NCBI RefSeq assembly: GCF_008710135.1
Contig: NZ_VYKK01000028.1
Coordinates: 62,001-126,000 of the forward strand
From: Paenibacillus spiritus
GTDB lineage: Bacteria > Bacillota > Bacilli > Paenibacillales > Paenibacillaceae
DNA: 64,000 nucleotides
Reading direction: 5' to 3'
The position numbers and the translations under genes are program-made. How positions within the stretch are numbered: the first letter of the stretch is position 1; each line of letters starts with the position of its first letter. Under the pieces are notes generated by a model. That model worked only from the letters and a program-made list of their open reading frames with translations. It was not told the origin of the DNA and made no database searches. Shown here one piece after another: positions 45,562-53,446 of this stretch.

Positions 45562-45990
45562 TCAATGCTTGGCTTCCCCCACTCCCGCCGTCCACACCCG
45601 GCGCAGGGCGGACAGTCCGAGCGGCCCGCTGCGGAACCGCAGATCCAGTACCGCTTCGGTCGGAGCCTTTCGGCTCCCGTCCCCTCTGTACGGACGGATC
45701 TCCACTTCCATTGCGCAATTCCCTTCCAGCCGTCTTACAATTTCCAGCGTCTGATCCATCGAGCCGCAATCCTCCACGGCCATCCGCATGCGGACGCCTC
45801 CCAGCAGAGAGAGCAATCCCAAAGTCCGAATATACCACTCGACCACATCCTGATGGTTTCGCGTGATGAGGATGCAGCAGCCTTCCCTGCCGACGCACAC
45901 CCTTGGTCTGCTCTTTCGGGCATGCAGCGCGTGGACTGCAAGGGCAGCCAGAGCGTAAACGGCTCCAATCCAGCATAAGTGGGCGATCAT
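45562..45990 (-). CDS. Small membrane-anchored protein with GT2-like fold remnant
   Basis: A 142-residue protein with an N-terminal membrane helix (about residues 2-24), then ILITRNHQDVVEWYIRTL and VEDCGSMDQTLEIVRRL. The second motif looks like the D-x-G-S-x-D-x-T donor loop of family 2 glycosyltransferases, but the catalytic D-x-D and the C-terminal half are missing. It may be a truncated or repurposed GT. The ATG has GAGGAGG 9 bases upstream, inside a hairpin. It stands where Bacillus has a DegV-family gene, between degU and comFA. Confidence 0.6.
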   Translation of the reverse strand: MIAHLCWIGAVYALAALAVHALHARKSRPRVCVGREGCCILITRNHQDVVEWYIRTLGLLSLLGGVRMRMAVEDCGSMDQTLEIVRRLEGNCAMEVEIRPYRGDGSRKAPTEAVLDLRFRSGPLGLSALRRVWTAGVGEAKH

Positions 45991-45994
45991 GAAA

Positions 45995-46047
45995 AGGCAC
46001 CTCCTCTGTATACCGACACTATATGCCGGTTCCAGATGAAGGTGCCT
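45995..46047 (-). promoter_or_regulatory. Hairpin between degU and the small GT-like gene
   Basis: AGGCACCT (46040-46047 on the minus strand) pairs with AGGTGCCT (45995-46002), with an inner ACCG/CGGT pairing. The 3' arm overlaps the ribosome site of the 45990 gene and is followed by TTTT. It may be a weak terminator after degU, or may hide that ribosome site. Confidence 0.4.
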
Positions 46048-46065
46048 CCTTCGCTTATCCTCGGT

Positions 46066-46788
46066 TTACAGCGTAACCCAGCCGTACTTGATGGAGTTGA
46101 TTACGGCTTGTGTGCGGTCATCGACTTCCATCTTCTGCAGAATGCTGCTGACATGGTTCTTGACCGTCTTCTCGCTGATGAAGAGATACTCGCCGATCAT
46201 CTTATTGCTCTTGCCCTCGGCCATCAGACGCAGCACTTCCGCCTCGCGGCGCGTGAGCGGATTATTGTCGCCGGCGACAAACTTGACGCCCGCTTCCTTA
46301 ACGGAGGTCTCGGCAATCGCGCCCGCCTCGTTCAGGTAAGTCATCCGGCGGAGCTGATTGATCAGCTTGCCGGTCACTTTTGGGTGGATAAAAGCGTGGC
46401 CCTCACAGACGGAACGGATGGCGTTAATCAACGATTCGGCTTCCATATCTTTCAGCAAATAGCCGTTGGCTCCCTTGCGCAACGTCTCGAATACGTAGCT
46501 CTCGTCATCATGGATGGAGAGAATAATCACTTTCACATCCGGGAACAGTTCCCGGAGCTTCTCGGTCGCTTCGACACCGTTCTGCGTTGGCATATTGATG
46601 TCCATGAGGACGATGTCCGGCTTCTGGGTATTGCAGAATTCCAGAACCTGAATGCCGTCTCCGCACTCGCCGATAACCTCGATGTCTTCCTCCATGTTCA
46701 GTATCCGTTTAAGCCCTTCCCGAAAAAGCTGATGATCGTCTGCCAGCAGCACCTTGATCGGCGTCTTTCCGGCGTTCTGGTTCTCCAT
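46066..46788 (-). CDS. degU: Two-component response regulator DegU
   Basis: NarL/LuxR-class regulator for exoenzymes, motility, competence and biofilm. The receiver domain has the acidic pocket ADDHQ and phospho-acceptor Asp63 in VLMDINMP. The C-terminal HTH is [20 protein letters not shown] with [11 protein letters not shown] prefer the ATG at 46786-46788 (AAGGAG 8 bases upstream, 240 residues); the ATG at 46792-46794 overlaps the degS stop by one base and is also possible. Confidence 0.95.
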   Translation of the reverse strand: MENQNAGKTPIKVLLADDHQLFREGLKRILNMEEDIEVIGECGDGIQVLEFCNTQKPDIVLMDINMPTQNGVEATEKLRELFPDVKVIILSIHDDESYVFETLRKGANGYLLKDMEAESLINAIRSVCEGHAFIHPKVTGKLINQLRRMTYLNEAGAIAETSVKEAGVKFVAGDNNPLTRREAEVLRLMAEGKSNKMIGEYLFISEKTVKNHVSSILQKMEVDDRTQAVINSIKYGWVTL

Positions 46789-46793
46789 CGCCA

Positions 46794-47969
46794 TTACTCC
46801 TTCCCCTTATCCACATTCGTCGGAATATGAATAACGATTGTAGTCCCTTCTTGGTCTGCGGATTCGATCTCCATCCTGCCCTCCAGCAGTTCCACCCGCT
46901 CGCGCATTCCGACCAGGCCGAAGCTTTCGCGCTTGGATTGTTCCCGCTTGATCTGTTGAAGGTTGAAGCCGATTCCGTTGTCCTTGACGACAATTTTGAT
47001 CATTTGAGCCTGATATGTAATTTCCACCCACACATAAGTGGCCTGCGCATGCTTCGCGACGTTGGAGAGCGCCTCCTGAATCAGCCGGTAGACCGCTGCC
47101 TCCATCGCAGAAGAGAGCCGATGCTCCTTGCCCCTGGTCTCAAAGGACGTTCGAATTTTGTTCTTCTCCTCAAAATCATGGACAAATTTGCGCATCGTCG
47201 GAATCAATCCCAGATCATCCAATGCCATCGGCCTGAGATTGAAGATCACCTTCCGCATCTCTTCAAGGCTGGAACGAACCTGGCTTTTCAAATCTATTAC
47301 TTCGTCCTGCACCAGTCCAAATTCCTGCTTAACCAGCATTCTTTCTACAATTTCCGTCCGAAGCACCAGGTTGGCAAGCATCTGGGCCGGGCCGTCATGG
47401 ATTTCCCGGGCAATTCTTTTGCGTTCTTCTTCCTGGGCCAGGATAATTTTCAACCCGATAATTTGTCGATTCTTAGCGGATTCGACAATTCGTGTAACCT
47501 GTCCAAGCTCGCCGGATAAATACTGGAGCACCACGCCCATTTGCGAGCCGATCGCTTCGGCGCGCTCTACCGAATTCTCCACGCTGCGCACCCGCTTCAT
47601 CAGCTCGTCTCTGCGATTCCGCAAATACAGCTCCCTTTCCCGGGTCATCATCAGCTCCAACTGAAGCTCCGTAGCCTTCTCGTAAGCAATCCGGATATCT
47701 TTCTCCGTATACCGGACAAAGTCCCGGCTGACTTCCGTCAGCCGGATTCGGGAACGGTGGTAATCGACCTCCAGCTTATCCACTTTGTCTACCGTCTCAT
47801 TGGTCTCTTCGCGAACCCGCTCCAGTTCCTTTCTCAGCGCTTCCAGCTCGTCCCGGGCCGTCTGAAGAATCTCGAATATCTGGTACTTGCTGTCTTCCAT
47901 TACATCAATCGTATTCTTGATTACGCGATCTATGGCATCGGGTTGAAATTCCACGGACGTTAGCCCCAT
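46794..47969 (-). CDS. degS: Sensor histidine kinase DegS
   Basis: A cytoplasmic sensor kinase of 391 residues. Residues about 25-180 are coiled coil with no membrane segment. The DHp box REIHDGPAQ places the phosphorylated histidine at 191, followed by N box ALSNVAKHA and G boxes DNGIGF and GLVGMRER. This matches HisKA_3 kinases that pair with NarL regulators. The ribosome site (GAGAGA) is weak, and a 22-base palindrome lies 13 bases upstream. Confidence 0.95.
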   Translation of the reverse strand: MGLTSVEFQPDAIDRVIKNTIDVMEDSKYQIFEILQTARDELEALRKELERVREETNETVDKVDKLEVDYHRSRIRLTEVSRDFVRYTEKDIRIAYEKATELQLELMMTRERELYLRNRRDELMKRVRSVENSVERAEAIGSQMGVVLQYLSGELGQVTRIVESAKNRQIIGLKIILAQEEERKRIAREIHDGPAQMLANLVLRTEIVERMLVKQEFGLVQDEVIDLKSQVRSSLEEMRKVIFNLRPMALDDLGLIPTMRKFVHDFEEKNKIRTSFETRGKEHRLSSAMEAAVYRLIQEALSNVAKHAQATYVWVEITYQAQMIKIVVKDNGIGFNLQQIKREQSKRESFGLVGMRERVELLEGRMEIESADQEGTTIVIHIPTNVDKGKE

Positions 47970-47981
47970 TTCTCTCGATTC

Positions 47982-48003
47982 GTATAAAGAATTTTCTTTA
48001 TAC
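47982..48003 (-). repeat. Perfect palindrome upstream of degS
   Basis: Ten-base arms GTATAAAGAA and TTCTTTATAC around a two-base centre. It lies between the stop at 48011 and the degS ATG at 47969. It is A/T-only except at the G/C positions of each arm, so it is too weak as a terminator stem; a dimeric-regulator operator is the simplest reading. Confidence 0.6.
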
Positions 48004-48010
48004 TACCATA

Positions 48011-50740
48011 TCATGATTGAATCGTAACGGTCTTCGTTTTCTGTTCCCATTTTACCGTCAGGCCAAGCTGTTCCGATACAAGCCGGAGCGGGACTAAAGT
48101 CCTGCCTCCGATCAGCAGCGGCGATACCTCGGCCGATTGTCTTTTTCCGTTCAGCACATACTCCTTCTGGCCCACGGTGAGATCCAGCGCTTTCGATCCC
48201 CGCAGTACCATAATATGCCGGGACGCCGGATCCCAAGCCGCACTGCCGCCAAAAGCGTCCAGCACGTACCGGATCGGAACATAGGTGGTGCCGTCCTGAA
48301 CCATCGGAGCGGAATCAATCGTCTTCGCCGTTCCGTTGACCGTCAGTTTCTTCTGTCCGATCACCATCTGGGCCGTCCCGGTAGGCAGCCCCGCTTCGCT
48401 GGTCAGAGCGGGCATGGTAAAGGCAATATTGTCGAATGCCACCGTTCCCGTCTTCGCCCGTTCATCCTGTCCTTCCGCTACATTGACCACATACAGGCGC
48501 TTCAGGGATGCCGGGAATTTGATGCCCGAACCCGACAGGTCGATCTGGATGTTCTTCCAGCCTTGCCAGTCGATCACCTTCGCGATATCGATATAAGCTG
48601 TAGCTCCGCTGCTGTCTGCAACTTCGGCGCGCAGCCAGTTCAGGCTCTTGTCTCCCATGACGTCCAGCGACATGGAGGTGGCCGCAGCCGGAATACTTTT
48701 GCCGGCCGTTCCGTTCAACTGCGCATAGGCGTACATTTTGCCGCTTCCGGCACTCATGTCATAGCTGAGATTCAGCACTTTGGATGCGCTGCGGTCTCCG
48801 GTTCCGGGCGCAATGGCTGCCGTTCCTTGAACCGCAGAGACATTCGTCGTGAACTGGACCGGGTAAGCCGTGTTCTCAAAATCCTCCCACATCGTCTGAG
48901 CCGCTGCGGACAGTACGATCGCCGTGCTGAACCCGTCATAGCGGGCAATCGCATACCCGGTTGTTACGCCGGGATTAACGGCGCTGACGGACAGGACTCC
49001 GTCCTTCACGCTGCCTTGAAAGCCGACAAATTCCCACTTCACGGAGGAAGCGGGCACGGCCAGTGCTGCTCCCGACCGCGGCGTTGCCGTCAGGGCAACG
49101 GGAATCGAGGCGCCGGCAGCCAGCGCGCCGGTTGCCGGGGAGACGCTCAGCGTCTGTAGGTCGCCGCCGCCCAGAACCGTCACTTTAGAGGTTGCTTTGG
49201 CGGCGCCGCTGGAAGCCGTAATCGTTGCCGTTCCCGGCTTCACGCCCGTCACCGTCCCTCCGCTGACCGTCACGCTGCCGTTGCTGGACGTCCAGGAGGG
49301 ATTCCCGGCGCTCACATCAACCGGGTTATAGTACGTATCATAGCCCTTCATGGAATAGCTGGCCTGCTGACCGATTAACAGAGACTTGCTCCCGCTAAGA
49401 ATAATGCCCTTCACTTCGCCCTGAGGCGCACTCGTGTAGACGCCAAGTCCGTTCACCACGCTTCGCTGCTCGGTGCCATACTCTGTGTTGAACGTCAGCG
49501 TTGTCGACGTTTCCCCGAGCGGCCGGTCTACCATAGAGGTAGACCCTCCTCCATCGAGATTAAGCCCTTTATAAACCCCGATCTGCGTCATGAAAGTCTG
49601 CAATTCGGTCAGCGACATGCCCGAACTGTTGCTGTTCTTCTCTACCGCGACGATGTAGACATAGCGTCCGTCCTGCGAATAGCCAAGCGCCGTCCGGGCG
49701 CGGTAGCCGTTCAAGTCATTGACGGAACGGGAGAAGCTCGTTGCCTTGCCGCCGTCCACCAGAATGGTATGACCGCCGATCATCATCTGCAGCGAAGCCG
49801 GGTCCACCGTCTGCCCGGTCGTCAGCGAACGCAGACCGTAGGCGGTCTGAACCGGCTGGCCAACCGCCAGATGGTCGCGCACATACTGGGCTGCGGTGCC
49901 ATGCGCACGCAGGATATAAGCTCCGGCCGGTACGCTGATAGGCAGCCCCGCCGCGCCCGGCTCCGAAATTTGAGTGATCACGCCATTCTCAACGAGCACT
50001 TCCGTCGGCGTCGTGCTGCTGTTCTTGGGACGTTCCTGGGCGGCCCAAGCATCGGTGTAGACATACATGGCGTTCACATGACTGTAAGTCGAGGTCCCGC
50101 CTTCCGGGTTGTACGCCCCTTTGTTGACTCCGGACAGAGCAAACGGCGTACCGTCCGCTGCCGTAACGCTGCCTTCAAATGTGAACTGGTCGATCATCGG
50201 CTTTCGGTCGCTTGTCAGCGCGAACGCATACATTCCCTTTAACTGGGATGGCGTACTGACCAGGGTTCCGGCGGTAATTTGTCCACCGATTGGCGATCCC
50301 TCTCCCCCTGTATTGAAATAATCGCCGTTTACCGCCGCGACCGCTCCGGTCTCCTTGGCCATTCCGCCTGTGCTCTGGCGTGTTGTCAGCTTGCCGTTCT
50401 TGCCGGTCATTACATCAATGGAGACATAAGGATTATTCAGATCAATTCGAATGACGTCCGCCCGGCCGGTCGCCTTGGACCCCGAACGGGTCGTCGTATA
50501 TTTATAAGTGTTCAGAATCGCGCCGGACGTTACCGGCTCCTGGCTGACTGCGGATACCGTCATGGAAGACGCAGCCGCTGCCAGAGGAATTGCCCATGGC
50601 TGCCACGCTCCGGGTCCCACTGCTCCGGCGGCCGGAGCGAGCCATAATACTCCCGCCAGTGAAAGAACGGCCCAGTTTCGGAGCATGGGCTTGCTCTTCG
50701 CCTGATGCGTCTGCAGGTGTTCGTTGTTGCATTCCTTCAT
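48011..50740 (-). CDS. Secreted phosphodiester glycosidase with Big2, CBM-like and copper-amine-oxidase-like domains
   Basis: A 909-residue exported protein. A signal or anchor helix lies near residues 20-45 (NWAVLSLAGVLWLAPAAGAV). Residues about 95-440 are a NAGPA-type domain (VNGDYFNTGG and NLDGGGSTSMV), which cleaves sugar phosphodiesters such as capped GlcNAc-1-phosphate. A Big2-type Ig domain (about 445-525), a carbohydrate-binding-like beta domain (about 620-780) and a C-terminal domain of the copper amine oxidase N-terminal type (YVPIRYVLDAFG, LVPLRLVSEQLG) follow. It lies between metK and degS. It could act on wall polymers or exopolysaccharide. Confidence 0.85.
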   Translation of the reverse strand: MKECNNEHLQTHQAKSKPMLRNWAVLSLAGVLWLAPAAGAVGPGAWQPWAIPLAAAASSMTVSAVSQEPVTSGAILNTYKYTTTRSGSKATGRADVIRIDLNNPYVSIDVMTGKNGKLTTRQSTGGMAKETGAVAAVNGDYFNTGGEGSPIGGQITAGTLVSTPSQLKGMYAFALTSDRKPMIDQFTFEGSVTAADGTPFALSGVNKGAYNPEGGTSTYSHVNAMYVYTDAWAAQERPKNSSTTPTEVLVENGVITQISEPGAAGLPISVPAGAYILRAHGTAAQYVRDHLAVGQPVQTAYGLRSLTTGQTVDPASLQMMIGGHTILVDGGKATSFSRSVNDLNGYRARTALGYSQDGRYVYIVAVEKNSNSSGMSLTELQTFMTQIGVYKGLNLDGGGSTSMVDRPLGETSTTLTFNTEYGTEQRSVVNGLGVYTSAPQGEVKGIILSGSKSLLIGQQASYSMKGYDTYYNPVDVSAGNPSWTSSNGSVTVSGGTVTGVKPGTATITASSGAAKATSKVTVLGGGDLQTLSVSPATGALAAGASIPVALTATPRSGAALAVPASSVKWEFVGFQGSVKDGVLSVSAVNPGVTTGYAIARYDGFSTAIVLSAAAQTMWEDFENTAYPVQFTTNVSAVQGTAAIAPGTGDRSASKVLNLSYDMSAGSGKMYAYAQLNGTAGKSIPAAATSMSLDVMGDKSLNWLRAEVADSSGATAYIDIAKVIDWQGWKNIQIDLSGSGIKFPASLKRLYVVNVAEGQDERAKTGTVAFDNIAFTMPALTSEAGLPTGTAQMVIGQKKLTVNGTAKTIDSAPMVQDGTTYVPIRYVLDAFGGSAAWDPASRHIMVLRGSKALDLTVGQKEYVLNGKRQSAEVSPLLIGGRTLVPLRLVSEQLGLTVKWEQKTKTVTIQS

Positions 50741-50888
50741 CTTCTCGTAACTCTCCCATCTCTCTTTGCTCGCCTGAAAGCGTCTCTACAGTTTAATAGA
50801 CTGTTTTCAGGCCGAAAAGTTACGAAAACCACCGAAAATTTTACGCTTTCTGCCATCCTTTCATCTGCTCTGGAAGGTGCAGGCTGCT

Positions 50889-50938
50889 AAACAAAACAGG
50901 CCTGTCCCCCGCGTCATCGCGAGAACAGGCCTGTTTTT
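50889..50938 (-). terminator. Terminator after metK
   Basis: AAAACAGGCCTGT and ACAGGCCTGTTTT arms (50925-50937 with 50893-50905) pair perfectly around a 19-base loop. A/T runs on both sides would let it work in either direction. Confidence 0.85.
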
Positions 50939-50986
50939 ACTTAAAGAGAGGATACTGCTTAACGTTCATCTATCGGGCTATGCGGC

Positions 50987-52189
50987 TTACAAACCCGCCT
51001 GTTCCCGAAGCTGCTCCGCCTTGTCCACTCGTTCCCAAGGCAGATCTAGATCGGTACGGCCAAAATGCCCATAAGCCGCCGTCTGCTTGTAGATCGGTCT
51101 GCGAAGGTCAAGCATGGCGATAATGCCAGCCGGACGGAGGTCAAAATGCTTCCGAACGAGCTCGACAAGCCGCTCCTCGGAGATTTTGCCGGTTCCATAT
51201 GTATCCACGTTGATCGATACCGGATTGGCGACCCCGATCGCATAAGCGAGCTGAATCTCGCATTTGTCGGCGAGTCCCGCCGCAACCAGATTCTTCGCCA
51301 CATACCGCGCGGCGTAAGCAGCGGACCGGTCTACCTTCGTCGGATCCTTGCCCGAGAAAGCTCCGCCGCCGTGACGGGCATAACCCCCGTACGTATCCAC
51401 AATGATTTTGCGGCCGGTCAGACCGGCATCGCCCTGCGGACCGCCAATAACGAAGCGACCCGTCGGATTAATGAAATACTTCGTCTCCTCATCCAGCAGG
51501 CTCTCCGGCACAACCGGCGCAATGACATGCTTCTTGATGTCTTCCTGGATTTGTTCCAGCGTAATGTCTTCCGCATGCTGGGTGGATACAACAATCGTAT
51601 CGACGCGCACCGGCTTCTCATCCTGATACTCAATCGTCACCTGGGTCTTGCCGTCCGGACGCAGATACTCCAGCGTACCGTTCTTCCGCACTTCCGACAA
51701 GCGACGGGCAATCCGGTGCGACAAGGCAATCGGCAGCGGCATCAATTCAGGCGTTTCATTCGTAGCAAAACCGAACATCAACCCCTGGTCCCCCGCTCCG
51801 ATATTGGCCGTCTCTTCTGCCACTTGACTCGGGTCTCGGTTCTCCAGCGCCGCATTTACCCCTTGGGCAATATCGGCCGATTGCTCGTTGAGCGAAGTCA
51901 GCACGGCGCAGGTGTTGTAATCAAAGCCGTATTTAGCCCGGGTATAACCGATTTCCTTAATGGTGTTGCGCACGATGGACGGAATATCGACATATTCCGA
52001 TTTGGTGCTGATCTCCCCGATGACCAGAACGAGTCCGGTCGCAACCGATACTTCACAGGCCACACGCGCATGGGGATCATTGGCCAGAAAGGCATCCAGA
52101 ACCGCATCAGAAATCTGATCGCAGATCTTATCCGGATGTCCTTCCGTAACTGATTCCGATGTGAACAGATGCCGTCCCTTGATGGACAT
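50987..52189 (-). CDS. metK: S-adenosylmethionine synthetase
   Basis: Makes SAM from methionine and ATP; a 400-residue cytoplasmic tetramer. The N-terminal signature is [13 protein letters not shown], with [10 protein letters not shown] (ATP site) and [19 protein letters not shown] (phosphate loop). GGGAGG is about 10 bases before the ATG. Its 5' region (52190-52250) is too short and lacks the S-box sequences that control metK in Bacillus. SAM would feed the operon's methyltransferase domain. Confidence 0.97.
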   Translation of the reverse strand: MSIKGRHLFTSESVTEGHPDKICDQISDAVLDAFLANDPHARVACEVSVATGLVLVIGEISTKSEYVDIPSIVRNTIKEIGYTRAKYGFDYNTCAVLTSLNEQSADIAQGVNAALENRDPSQVAEETANIGAGDQGLMFGFATNETPELMPLPIALSHRIARRLSEVRKNGTLEYLRPDGKTQVTIEYQDEKPVRVDTIVVSTQHAEDITLEQIQEDIKKHVIAPVVPESLLDEETKYFINPTGRFVIGGPQGDAGLTGRKIIVDTYGGYARHGGGAFSGKDPTKVDRSAAYAARYVAKNLVAAGLADKCEIQLAYAIGVANPVSINVDTYGTGKISEERLVELVRKHFDLRPAGIIAMLDLRRPIYKQTAAYGHFGRTDLDLPWERVDKAEQLREQAGL

Positions 52190-52251
52190 AATGGTCTACC
52201 TCCCTGCTTGCTTCTATATATAAGAGTTAAGCTGCATAATAACGTCCTGTC

Positions 52252-52284
52252 CAAAAAAACAAACCTTTTCCACATGGAAAAGGT
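52252..52284 (-). terminator. Terminator after the SASP gene
   Basis: ACCTTTTCC (52276-52284) and GGAAAAGGT (52263-52271) with a 4-base loop, then a run of T broken by a G. It separates the SASP gene from metK. Confidence 0.82.
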
Positions 52285-52350
52285 CGGTTTTCCTCAACAG
52301 AATTCTATCCTATTTACCCCAGTGTGTCAAACCGCCTAAGCCTGAATAAC

Positions 52351-52620
52351 CTAGCTGTAGAGCGACTGCTCCGCCTGACGAATCAGCCGTTTCGTAATCT
52401 CGCCGCCCACCGAACCATTCTCTCTGGAGGTCAAATGACCGAGGTAAGGCGTTCTGCCCGAGGCGCTCATTCCGCCCATGCCAAGCTCGGTGGCAAATTC
52501 CGTATCCATGGCGCCGCCCATTCCCGGACCGTAGAGTCCGAATTCAGCGGCAATCTCGAACTGAAGCTGCTTCAGCATTTCCTTGCTCTCCGGAACGACT
52601 TTGCGATTACTGCGTGCCAT
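52351..52620 (-). CDS. Alpha/beta-type small acid-soluble spore protein
   Basis: An 89-residue DNA-binding spore protein that protects DNA from UV and is cut by GPR at germination. The C-terminal SASP signature GSVGGEITKRLIRQAEQSL is intact, and FEIAAEFG is the GPR cleavage region. A Gly/Met-rich insert of about 30 residues, containing a second similar TEFATELG, separates the two halves. The ATG at 52620 has GGAGGTG 8 bases upstream; the extension to 52656 is not needed. Expression under sigma-G is expected, but I did not confirm a promoter. Confidence 0.9.
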   Translation of the reverse strand: MARSNRKVVPESKEMLKQLQFEIAAEFGLYGPGMGGAMDTEFATELGMGGMSASGRTPYLGHLTSRENGSVGGEITKRLIRQAEQSLYS

Positions 52621-52756
52621 CACGCATGCACCTCCAATAAGGTTATGATAAGACAACCCTATTGTGATCCGGCTCTGTCAGGCTTACTCGCAGCAATGAT
52701 TGTTAGTTCTGGAAGGGGCGCTGGTATAGACCCTGCATGATCAGGAGAGACTAGCA

Positions 52757-52780
52757 TTAGAAAAAGGGCCTGCGGCCCTT
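52757..52780 (-). terminator. Terminator after the small secreted protein gene
   Basis: AAGGGCC-GCA-GGCCCTT hairpin followed by TTT on the minus strand. Confidence 0.85.
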
Positions 52781-52793
52781 CCCTATCCGGCTT

Positions 52794-53363
52794 TTATTTG
52801 AGCGTATAGCCGCCTCTTACCATGACGACCAGTCCAAGTTTCTGGCCGTCCTGAACTGCAATCCCGCGGCCATCGCGCGGGAATGACAGCAGATGGTTCG
52901 ACGGCGCCGGCTGACCGTTGGTCAGGTCCTTGCCGTCTGTGAGATCCGCGACTCCGTTGGCATCGGCAGACCGAATGACAGCCTTGCCGGCGCGCACAAT
53001 AAATTCAGCGCCAGCAGAAGCGATCAGCGTCTGACCCGGCTTCACATCTACAATCACACTGCTCGTACCGTCCGATGTCCCGGGTGTTGCCGTCGCCGTC
53101 GGCGCCGCGGTTGGCGAAGGCTTTGCAGTGGCCGTTGGAGTTGCGGTTGCGGTCGTCCCTGTTCCGGCAGCAGGCAGACTGCCGCCTTGAAGCAGCTTCT
53201 GAATCTGCTGATCCACATAACTCTTGGTCACCACCGGATCATCAGCCGTTCCCGGCTGGTTCCCTACCTCCGCTCCGGAAGCGGTGTTGCTGAGGAGCGA
53301 CCCGCCCCAGACGCTTCCCAGAAGCAGAGCTGCAGCGGTCGTCAGTTTCCATGCACGTTTCAT
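52794..53363 (-). CDS. Small secreted protein of unknown function
   Basis: A 189-residue protein with a signal peptide (MKRAWKLTTAAALLLGSVWG, probable cut near residue 30 after ASGA). A short helix (VTKSYVDQQIQKLL) follows, then a Thr/Ala/Pro linker of about 35 residues (TATATPTATAKPSPTAAP) and a C-terminal beta domain (SVIVDVKPGQTLIASAGAEF, ending VMVRGGYTLK). I do not recognise the domain. The linker is typical of surface or spore-associated proteins. It lies downstream of the S-layer gene but has its own terminator on each side. Confidence 0.75.
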   Translation of the reverse strand: MKRAWKLTTAAALLLGSVWGGSLLSNTASGAEVGNQPGTADDPVVTKSYVDQQIQKLLQGGSLPAAGTGTTATATPTATAKPSPTAAPTATATPGTSDGTSSVIVDVKPGQTLIASAGAEFIVRAGKAVIRSADANGVADLTDGKDLTNGQPAPSNHLLSFPRDGRGIAVQDGQKLGLVVMVRGGYTLK

Positions 53364-53393
53364 CGGTTCCTCCTTGGGGTTCGGAATTCGTGA

Positions 53394-53428
53394 TAAAAAA
53401 AAGAATAGCCTCCGAAGAGGCTATTCTT
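53394..53428 (-). terminator. Strong terminator after the S-layer gene
   Basis: AAGAATAGCCTC-TTCG-GAGGCTATTCTT with a stable UUCG tetraloop and eight T on the minus strand, as expected for a very highly expressed gene. Confidence 0.95.
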
Positions 53429-53446
53429 GCTTCGGTAAGGAAGCGA

